From assembly GCA_002205965.3 (NCBI GenBank), contig NADL03000698.1:124001-188000 (forward strand): a stretch of DNA of 64,000 bases. Direction: 5' to 3'. A program made the position numbers and the translations under genes. This document shows, in pieces, positions 20,665 to 29,600 of the stretch. The notes beneath the pieces are model-generated. The model was given only the letters and a program-made list of their open reading frames with translations. It did not search any database and had not been told where the DNA came from. Positions within the stretch are counted from its first letter, which is position 1. Each line of letters starts with the position of its first letter. Origin of the DNA: Kappaphycus alvarezii. Lineage: Eukaryota; Rhodophyta; Florideophyceae; Gigartinales; Solieriaceae.

Positions 20665-20778
20665 GGGGGCGGGCATATCCCGTGGTATGCTCAAAGCACT
20701 TTGCTTCATACAGGTTATCAGGTAACTTTGCTGGCAAATAGGACTTTCCATCCCTAGTGTCTATCTAGTAACCCTCTT

Positions 20779-20843
20779 AAGATATTCCGGGCCCCAACCG
20801 ACCACATCTTTCAAACATTAAAGCACCCAAACATTTTCCCCCA
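20779..20843 (+). repeat. dispersed LINE-type 3' tail, copy 4 (best copy)
   Basis: Reads AGATATTCCGGGCCCCAACC, GACCACATC, TTTCAAACATTAAAGCACCC, AAACATTTTCCCCC. Related copies are at 3221, 4993(-), 13055, 21945, 29229(-), 54805 and 57811(-). Confidence 0.8.
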
Positions 20844-20849
20844 TCGTAT

Positions 20850-22570
20850 CATAAGCGGGATGATATTATTCGTGTGCTAAATTATTTCAACGCATTTGTG
20901 GTTCAGTGCACTAACTTGACCGACTTTACAGTTAGGAGATAACCGGATACGGAATATCAGCGGCATGTGACTGGGCTTGGGACAAGACAGACATCGCTGT
21001 GGACTTCCAGATGGTACGGTACAGCAAAGACGTTGTCAGATCCTCCCGCGAACCGTACCATTTACCCGTAAAGAAGCGGTATTAATGCATGAATGAGATG
21101 AGTGATGGCGATCCACGGGGCGCTAAAACAGTCAAAGGTGAGGGACTACAAGGTGAACTCGGGAGAGGGTAGTGGTGCGGAGGGGAAATTGAGAGCTCGG
21201 CGGGGCAATTTGGCACCCGAGATCACGATTCATGTCACGAAGGGCGATCTCGGCAGCACTGCCAACCATTTGGGTGGCCGTTGTGCATGTGTTTGATATG
21301 GGAGCGGAGACAGTGGTGATATCACACGCGAGGGGACAGGAGTCGGAAGACGAGGGGGAGGATGAGGGCTGCAGAAGAATGTCGACAGGCTAAAGCTCGG
21401 TTCCAGGAACGGGGGGCGCTGCCTCGAACTCGTATGCGCGTTCAGCAGCGCGGAACATGTAGGACATGGCGCGTTTCGAACCGAGCTTTGACCGTGGAGT
21501 CTGCCAAACCCGGAGGAGCAAAGGTGAGCAGCGTGGCCTCGAAAGACACCCAACACATAGTTCACCAACTGTTAATGAGACATGGCTTGGAACGATACGA
21601 TAATCAGCTGGACAAACTCTTCCCGGTCAATATGCGCACTTTAAATCACACCATATTTCCCACTTCCCCAATGATTACACTAAATATCATCATGCTCTCT
21701 GGCAAGCCTACAATTGTCACATTGAAAAAAGAAATGAGTACTATATTGCAGCTGCCCAACCGTGACCGTTCGAGCGATGGAGACTTATGGGAAGGTTTGA
21801 GCGGTGCTAACTCAAAGCTACGCTGCTGCGGTCGTTACAGTCTAACGCGGCATACCTGCGCTCTGGCATTGAGCCGGCCCTTTAGGGTGAGTTATTTAGC
21901 GTTACTCAGTGACGACTTGTCCCGACTTACGCACTTGTAGCGGCGTGGATACAACCGACCACATCTTCCATACAGCAAAATAACCCAAAAGTCCCCCGCT
22001 ACCCAAAATGGATATTGCGAACTTTAACGAATACTTTCTATGGTATGCCACAATGCTGAATTGTATCCTTTAGTCACAATGCGTTTCATGATGTTTATAT
22101 GAACTGTTCCTATTTGAAACAGACTTAACTAACCCTCTCGAGTGTCTAAATTATGTACACGTAACCTTCCATAATCTTAAAGATAAACAAAAACCTCTCT
22201 AATCGCTCTGAAACTATCCTCATTGCAAACAGTTTGTCTGGTGGTCTGAATGCATACATGTTTTGTCAACAGCGACCAATCATAGCCGAAGCATCCGTGT
22301 TTGTGTGAATGTCTCCAAAAAAGACGAAGAACCTCAGAACGGGTTTAATTTGGGACACACTAATGTGCAACAAACCATTTCAAATATTCACAACGGCTCA
22401 TTGACTCGAACCAAATATGACCACTTTGGTTCCAAAAAACGACTTCTGGCAACGGAGACCAAAGTTGAAGCCAACAATGTCAGCTTTCATATTCAGCAAT
22501 CGCAAATCAAATTGTAGTTGTAGTCACCGAGATATGTCTCAAACAAGATTGAAGGCACCATGGACCAACT
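20850..22570. other. no recognised gene
   Basis: A 192-codon ATG-started frame (21362-21940, plus) overlaps a Pro/Ser-rich minus frame. Neither resembles a known protein, and the plus frame runs up to the tail at 21945, which suggests a degraded LINE body. The 84-codon frame at 22263-22517 has no ATG and no match. Confidence 0.35.
21945..22000 (+). repeat. dispersed LINE-type 3' tail, copy 5
   Basis: GGATACAACCGACCACATC then TTCCATACA, AAAATAACCC and a C-run. Closest to copy 3 at 13055. Confidence 0.8.
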
Positions 22571-22583
22571 TTTACTCATTCTT

Positions 22584-24555
22584 CTAGTTACTACCACTAC
22601 CGAAATAGTCACTTCTGCGCTCAATATCGTCCTTGTAATATCTATCAAGCATATTCTTCACAAGATAGGCTTCTCTCGTTATTTCCCGTGCTGATGGGAC
22701 ACATCGCAAAGGCGTAATAGGAAGCGCCACCAATGATTCACGAACCAGACGTATGCTTTCATCCACAATCGATTGAGTTTTTATTCTGTTCTTCATCAGC
22801 TTGTACTTCGGCCAATTAACATCAGTAGATAGAGCCTTCACCAACACGCCTTTCTTATATGAACTCGAAAATTTGAACACATGAAGCTTCAAAAGCTTCA
22901 AAAGATTTGGAATTGTGTAATAACGTGATAGTATCCGTTTACAATCAATCCAATCGACTTCAGTAGCACAAACAACGCTGTTTGTAGCAAAGCTTTCGTC
23001 AATGACCTTCATCATTTCTCGCTGTGAAAACACGTTGAATTGCTTCAAACGGTGCTTGACTAATCCAAATGCGTTATCACAACGGTTTTTTGTGTGCCCA
23101 GCCACAAGAAACCGAAGTGTGATCTCACTTTCATAATCTATACACACCCTCCTAAGCAAATACCATAATAGGAAGCGGTTCTTATTCTGACCACTACAAT
23201 TGTCTGCGTGTAGATTTAACGCCTTCCTTTCGGAATAAGAAGACCCAGAAACACGATTTTGCCGGAGAGCATGATGCACCATAGATGCTACTTCATTAGC
23301 GGTTTTGTTATCAGGCCAATGGCCTCCGGGAAGTCCATACACATAACAGACCTGTCTTCCACTACTGTACACTCCGAAGAAGTCAAAATTTAAGCCAGTT
23401 ACGAAATGAAGCTGGCCTGGTTGCCGAAGCAGATGAGGCAGTAACACTTTCTCAGCGAAATCGAATACGAGATGAATTGGGTTAGCATTCGGCGCGATTT
23501 GTGTGGCGGTTACTATTTTCCTGTAAAATTTGAACTCAGTAAAAGCCTTCATACGATGCTTTCTTCTCGCTGCCAGGAGTGTTTCTCTGAGATCTGCGTT
23601 ACTAGTACTTGCGAAATTTAGCAATATTGTACACTGATCACAAAAGTCACTGCCAGACTTGAGAATCCTTAATGGGGGATAGTACTTTGCCCATACACGC
23701 AAGAACGCTGTTTTGGAAAGCGCAATGTCAGGTCTTCTGAACCGCGAATGCTCTATTGCTGCAGAAAGAATTTCTTCCCATCTGTCTGTGTACGTATTAT
23801 AAACATGCTCTCTCCTAGTATCACTCGGTAGCCAATCGACTGAAGATTCTTCAGCGTATCCATGACCTGTCGGACATGCTAATGCATGAAACTCACCATA
23901 TCTGTGGAGGAACGCCGACGCGACTGTGCTTTGTATAGTGAGCTGCCCTTTTCGTCCTTTTCCGTGTTAATTGGACTGAATTGAGAACTTTTAGTTACCA
24001 GAAACCTCTGGTGCAAAATGTTGTATTTTTCTAGTGTGCATCTGAATGACAGCAGCGAACACAAACTTGCAAACTATAGTACCTCGAATAGCATATCTTG
24101 TAGTCGCGTTTCCAGTAGAAGACTTTTTAAGACGACGCTTTGACTCTCGATTTTGCGCTTTCTCAGGGTCCCAATCCATAAGCTGGTTTGAAGTACCTTG
24201 TGGTGACGATAGTGAAAGAAGCATTGCACGCAATGAATTACTCCTTTCATCTTCAGAAAGATCTGGAAAACTTTGGGAAATGAAAAAAAGTTTCGGGCAC
24301 ACACTTTGGATCGCAAAGACATTGCCTTCTCATGTTTTCTAAGTGGAATCGAGCAGCTGACGTTCTACTTTCAGCTGCTGCAGTCCCAGATTCGGTGCCT
24401 TCGAAAACCAGTAATTGAAGCGTCAGAAACTCTGCTGTTTCTTCCTCATCATTATCGGACTCACAGTCTGGAGAAGGTGCGTTTGGTCCCGTGGATGTGA
24501 GCAGTTCAAGATCCGCTGCCAAGAGTTTTTCAAAGTCAATAAAATTCTCGTCCAT
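22584..24555 (-). pseudogene. DUF7869-type transposase-like gene, lightly broken
   Basis: On the minus strand an acidic N-terminus (MDENFIDFEKLLAADLELL) leads to a cysteine pair (CLCDPKC) and R-x-Y-x-IRGTIVCKFVFAAV. Then come GKGRKGQL, FLHRYGEFHALACPTGHGY and the long open part 22584-23702 with VFDFAEKVLLPHLLRQPGQL, LHADNCSGQNKNRFLLWYL and VAGHTKNRCDNAFGLVKHRL. The last blocks are the hallmark of the family I remember as DUF7869, widespread in invertebrates and oomycetes and resembling an RNase H-fold (DDE-like) nuclease. Its function is not established. One frame change lies in a T-run near 24285, and two in-frame TAA codons lie near 23968-23993. Otherwise the 24.3-22.6 kb part is in one frame, so damage is slight. 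Terminal repeats were not found. Confidence 0.7.
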
Positions 24556-24559
24556 TACG

Positions 24560-25405
24560 ATACGATAGGCGCGTTATTGAGAGGCACTCAACGAGTGAAC
24601 AGGGCGAAGAGGTACCGAAAATAAAGAATGACAGGTTTCTTCCTAATCGCGGTCGTTTTGAGAAACGTGGTCTAGGCGGAACAAGGTGCTTTACCTGTCC
24701 ATTGCGCTGCAACTACTTGGCCAATTTCTTTCATTTGGTTTCATTGTAGAGATTTGACTGAGCTGACTACTGCAGTATGTGTATGTCATATTGCTTACAG
24801 AAAGCCATTTTGAGTATTTGAAATGGTTTGTTACACAAATTCTAGCCCCGCGGCTGAACATCACAAAGTACTGCCCTTAGAACCTCCACAAAAATACCTG
24901 CAACAATTGACACTCCTTCAGAGACCTGTTTTTTTTGTTGCGCGTTTGCACGGTCTAGGGCAGACGGGAAGAGACAACTTCCGCGATTGCAATGCAGGTT
25001 TCCGGCCAACTGGAAAATCAACAGTTTGTCACGTTTCAAATTATGCTTCTCTATTGTTCGCACTTTCTCCTTTTTCCGCTGTTGCTTCGTTTTCTGCTTT
25101 CTTCTTCCTTCCCTTCCCAAGTCTCGTTGCTCACGTCGCGCCCTTTCGCTAGCCCCCGCCTCTCACGGTCAATAGTCGACAACCTCTTCCGCTCCTCCGC
25201 TTCACGCTTCTTGCGTTCTCGGCCATCCTCCTTTTTCAACCTCGACTTCTCTATTTCGGCAGACTCTTGTTACTTTTGAACCTGCTTCGCTCGACGTCTC
25301 GCCACATTTCATCCAATGTAACGCACTCGGCAGGTGATTCTGCATCGTACAGAAAATTTGCAGCGTTTGTGCTGGTCGCCGGTATTGCTGTGTTGGGAAT
25401 GCTTT
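24560..25405. other. no recognised gene
   Basis: Contains CT-rich plus-strand DNA (25.05-25.25 kb) that opens several overlapping frames of biased composition. No homology recognised. Confidence 0.4.
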
Positions 25406-25413
25406 TGGACATC

Positions 25414-26932
25414 TGATAGGGGTAAATCGTAAATGAGATAATGAGAACCAAATACCGCAGGAGGGAGGTGTTGCAGGCGACAAAAGCGCTACCGTGGTTT
25501 AGTTAAGCGGTCAAAAAGGGTTGGGTAAGGACGACAGTTGAGATGGATACAAGCAAGTATAGAAGGTGCAGTGTCTACCACTGATGTGCTTTGAACAGCG
25601 TGAGAACAATGATTCTTCGGTTTGAAGTTGACTCCCGACTTCCTACTACTTGGGACCTGGCTTGAAGTTGTCTGTCAACTTCGTTTACCTCTCTAAGAGG
25701 AAGCAGTTTACTCGGATTACATAGAATTTTGCTTACCCCTGGAGTCCGAACAAAACTACAAAAGATACCAGGAAATGAATAAAAAAACTTTGCGTAGATG
25801 ATATACTATAAACAACAGATCAGTAGGAAACGAACAATCGATCTGGTCCTCTCATTTCCCATCCTCTATATCAGACCCAAAAAAATCCTCCAAATATCCA
25901 TGCTACCCAAGCAGTCCCCAAAAATATCCTCGAACGGCTCATAATTCTTTACTTACTCCTTGGAGATATCTAAACCACTACTAAAGATACCCCCATCCGG
26001 TTCCAGCGTCGGGACCTCTTGGTCCATAGTTGTCTAGCCGCTTTCTCACCATTCCAACACTTTCAATGTCTCCCTCCCCCTCATCCTCCTCATCCTCCTC
26101 ATCATCCACCTCTTCATTCTCCTCGTCACCCTCCTCTTCATAATCCTCTTCATCTTCATTCTCGTAGACCAATTCCGGGGCTTCCCACTCCTCAAAAGTC
26201 TCCCTGGCTCCCTTCTCGACTTCCCCCTCCTTCCTCTCACCTACCTCCTCCGCCTCATCCTCGATGAACAAGCGACGAACGAAATCGATCACCTCCTTCT
26301 TTGTTTGTCGGCGTAGATAATCATCGCGGTCAGTGGTGCCGAAAGGGAGTAGGGGAATGGCGTTTAGGGGCGAGGGTGGCGAGTTTTGGAAATGACTCTG
26401 GAGGGGCATAGGTTGTCCATTTGGTGGGCTTCAGGGAGTGACAGGCAATTGAGGGTGTTTGGAATGGGTAGAGGGAGAGGGGTGGTGAGTAGAATGATCG
26501 CGGAGATTTGAAACTTGGAATAAAGGGGTTTAAATAGGCTCCCGAGGGCGCATTCTGTAGATTTAGAATAGGTAAAATAAATCTACAAGGGAATTTGTAG
26601 CAGTGCATTTGCGCTATTTTTCTCAAAAAAATGAATTTGGAGAAGGACGTAAGCGGAAAGGGAAAAAGAACTTGATTCAGGATCGATCTAGAGGGGTAGA
26701 TACTGTATAAAAATATCTAAATAAAATGCAAATGAATTTGGAGAGGACCGCGGTAAGGATAAGCAAGGGTCAGGAAGGAGAGATATTCTCCCCGAGAAGG
26801 TGTTTAAAGTGAGGAAGGGCGAGAAAGGACCAGAACTACGAGCAATTTTGGACAAAGGGAGGTTCTAAAGTAATTTAAAGTCGGTATATGACGACGACAG
26901 AAAGATCAGTTTCGATTCGCGCTCGCCTAACA
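25414..26932 (-). mobile_element. solo LTR A (Ty3/gypsy-linked LTR family with internal ORF)
   Basis: A 1519-bp LTR fossil with no internal region. Plus-strand ends are TGATAGGGG and CCTAACA (TG...CA). It is flanked by a perfect 5-bp target duplication ACATC (25409-25413 and 26933-26937). Its TGATAGGGG-proximal 400-500 bp match the LTRs bordering the gypsy element at 46-54 kb, so it belongs to that family. In the sense (minus) direction it carries a TATTTAAA box (about 26530), an acidic ORF, and the downstream promoter-proximal part. Solo LTRs arise by recombination between the two LTRs of one element. Confidence 0.85.
25981..26409 (-). CDS. acidic ORF inside solo LTR A
   Basis: A 142-codon open frame within the LTR. 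A basic-hydrophobic block (YLRRQTKKEVIDFVRRLF) is followed by a long Glu/Asp-rich region (FEEWEAPELVYENEDEED onward). The same block order occurs in the LTR at 43596-44987 (YLRRQTKKKIIEFFRKLF, FEEWAAPELVYE). No known domain. As part of a fossil LTR it may no longer be expressed; whether its original start lies further upstream is unclear. Confidence 0.5.
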   Translation of the reverse strand: MPLQSHFQNSPPSPLNAIPLLPFGTTDRDDYLRRQTKKEVIDFVRRLFIEDEAEEVGERKEGEVEKGARETFEEWEAPELVYENEDEEDYEEEGDEENEEVDDEEDEEDEGEGDIESVGMVRKRLDNYGPRGPDAGTGWGYL

Positions 26933-26937
26933 ACATC

Positions 26938-28670
26938 AAGATATTAATAATAGTCTTCAATTCATTTCAAACCTTCTTAATGCATTGAATTGCCTTCGAT
27001 GGTCCTGCATAACTGGAAAAACCTCTCTAATCTGGGCGTAGGTATCGGTATCACTCTTATTTCTTAGCGGGGCGTGGTTTCTACCCGCAACAGAGCCATT
27101 GCTCATCTCTTCTCTTCGTAGCGCACTTTTTGCCCTGAACATATCCCTCCTGTCCTTAAAAAGGTCTAGAAAGTTTGCCATAAATGGAAGCAATCCCGTT
27201 TTCTCGAAGCTAACGGTAATTTCAGCGGGAATAATTTTCTCAAACCCATAAAACAATCATGCTACAATGATGTTTACTTTGCGAGTTTCCTCACCCTCAA
27301 CTCCCTAACAGACTGATTAAACCGGCGGTTAACAGCCTGGTCACAGGGTGGAAAAATATAACGTATGAGCAGGAGCAATGACTGCCTCAATATTGTTGAG
27401 TTTGCATTCGTCAATCTACGCAACACCATTCCAGAAACATGCCGCAGAATCTTTTTATCTCCATCAATTTTCCTAATGTATATTGCGATATGCGTGATAG
27501 CGGCGTAAGGTCCATCTCCATTGAACCATTGTCGGAAAGCTAGACAACAGAAGTAGATCCTGGAAACCAATTTTGCATGGCAAAGAGGCTGGAAATTTCT
27601 CTCACAGGGGGCCGAAAAGAACCTTAGATTGGTTTAAACCAACGACTATTCAAGCGCTTACCTTGCGCAATGAACAACAGTTAAGTTTTTTGACTGCCGG
27701 CGGAGACTAATACCATCCCCGTTATGCACTTACCTAGCGCCTACGTAGTACTACGAACATCTCACCCACCGTGATGACTGTTAGCTACCGTGAAAAAATT
27801 CTCCTTATTTCCCCAAGTTCCGTCCACCGCAATTTCATCTATATTTCAGATTCGGTTCAGGTTTTAAAGAATATCCAGATTTCGAGCATCAATTTCCTGG
27901 ATAATTTCGGAAAATGGATTGAGATGAGCGTAACTTTCAGCGTTTAGTTTCGATTCCCCCTTGCTCTCTTGTGCACGAAAAGTGGGCTCCCTATGGCGAG
28001 CGCGAAAGGCTCGAATTTCATCGTCACTCAGTACGCCATTCTTATAACTTTTCCTGCCGTCTGCCGCCATCTTAGCCATTATATACCGTAACGACTCACA
28101 CCCAAGCCCAGCTCCTCGGTTTGCAGTACACATATGTGGAGATACGATAATTTACTCCTCCTCTGCCGTCAACCCTGTATCGCGGCCTGCATTAATAGCA
28201 GAGCTTGTGAGTAGTAGAAGATTCTGCTCATCTTTGGAGTCCAACAGAATTTTCATTTTTCCCACAATTGTCTTGCTGACAGAAGATATTCCGACTATTT
28301 GCGGGATTGTAAGCCTCTTTTTCCTCTTAAAATTCTTGCGGAGGGGATTCAATGCTATCACCCGATTTTGCGACTCCTGAGTTCGGACCGTCAAGCTTTT
28401 TTCCGATAGTTTGCCTTTGCATAGATTGTGGCATGGCTACGGCTCGCAGCGGGTTTCATGAGAGTTACTTCGTCGCCATTTACAACATGCCACTCAATTA
28501 TCATTGGACGTATTGTACAGCCTCGAGAGAGGTCAATGATAACGGAAGGTCGACGCAAAATGAGGGACATGTCATTGTATATTGGCGGGAGCACAGTGTT
28601 TGGTTGTCCTAAAAAAACCCGTTGTCCCAAAATTAGTCTTTCAGCATGGGTACTTAATGAAATAATCACA
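26938..28670 (-). pseudogene. pogo/Tigger-like DNA transposon relic
   Basis: The minus-strand frames run in the order expected of a pogo-type (DDE_1) transposase. An N-terminal DNA-binding-like part lies at 28394-28152 (RLTIPQIVGISSVSKTIV). Then comes LSDDEIRAFRARHREPTFR (about 28.0 kb) and the first-Asp block NIDEIAVDGTWGNKE (about 27.8 kb). The block before the end is PPCDQAVNRRFNQSVREL (27.3 kb), and the C-terminal block ITVSFEKTGLLPF lies at about 27.2 kb. At least three in-frame stops (near 28152, 27864, 27846) and further frame changes show it is dead. It abuts the target duplication of LTR A, so that LTR inserted next to or into it. Inverted repeats were not identified. Confidence 0.65.
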
Positions 28671-28679
28671 ATTTAATAC

Positions 28680-29228
28680 GTACCCACCCTCCATTCCACA
28701 CTACCCAAACTAGAAAGCGGTTTTTATCGCGTACTGAATATATCAAATCTCAGCACCTACCACAAAAATATATATTATTTTACCATGAGGCAGTTTCTAT
28801 TGACTAGTCTACAGACTCTTCGCCATTTCGGAAGGAGTGGAAGAAAATTCACCACACTATTGATATGCTTTGCATGGTTTCTTCTCTGAATACGAAAAAG
28901 TTTGCCCGCCAGCCGTCCAAAATGTCTTCCGTGGACATTGGCCTCTCCTTGTCTCTGCGTATCCCGACAAATTTGCGGGAATAAGGGGAAAAAAATGAAA
29001 AATAACTGGTCTAGGGGCTAGGGAAGACCTTTAGAGGCTTATCTGGAAGAGCAGGGGAGCGACAGATGGTTACAGAGACTGGGACAGGGAGCCAGAGAGC
29101 GTGAAGGTTAAAGGGTAGGTGAAAGTTCTGTGGTTGCTTTGTTGATACCTTTAAGTAGAGGGCAGAGCCCTGCAATAAAGCTTTTTTAGAACTCTAGACA
29201 TGTAGTACTAACTCTACTGTACTCAGAT
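28680..29228. other. no recognised gene
   Basis: No significant ORF or repeat was recognised. Confidence 0.4.
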
Positions 29229-29294
29229 AGAGAGGGAAAATGTGGGTGATTTAATAAATAGAATGTGTGGTCGGTTGTGGCCCGGAATAGCCTA
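29229..29294 (-). repeat. dispersed LINE-type 3' tail, copy 6
   Basis: Minus-strand GCTATTCCGGGCCACAACCG, ACCACACATTC, TTAAATCACCCACATTTTCC. It keeps the TTCCGGGCC-ACAACCGACCACA core. Confidence 0.8.
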
Positions 29295-29600
29295 CAGGGT
29301 ACAGGGAGACGTCAGCATAATTCTAGTTGAACTCACTAAACTTAGTGTAACCGAGCCCACGAAATAGAAAAGCAACGAAAAGCGAAATAACTATGAAATT
29401 AGAGCAAATACTACTGCTACAGCATGTATCATAGCTTTCACAGAATTTTGTCTTTTTGACTCCTAAAAGCAGTAGATTAACCAGCGTAGAGCAATGTGAA
29501 ACCGTGCCGAAAATCATGAAAGTAGATGAAAATCCATAAACGTCCATACAAATTGGTAGGGGTAAATCTCCGGGAGAAGAGATACTCGAAACCAACTACT

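Noticed and set aside
23965-24000. Short intron to explain the two stop codons in the DUF7869-type gene
   Set aside because: The only GT...AG span that fits is about 30 bp and removes only one of the two stops.
26019-26267. Proline/histidine-rich ORF on the plus strand
   Set aside because: Antisense shadow of the acidic ORF in LTR A.
29323-29595. 90-codon minus-strand ORF with hydrophobic stretches as a membrane protein gene
   Set aside because: It runs into the start of LTR B and has no family resemblance or supporting context.
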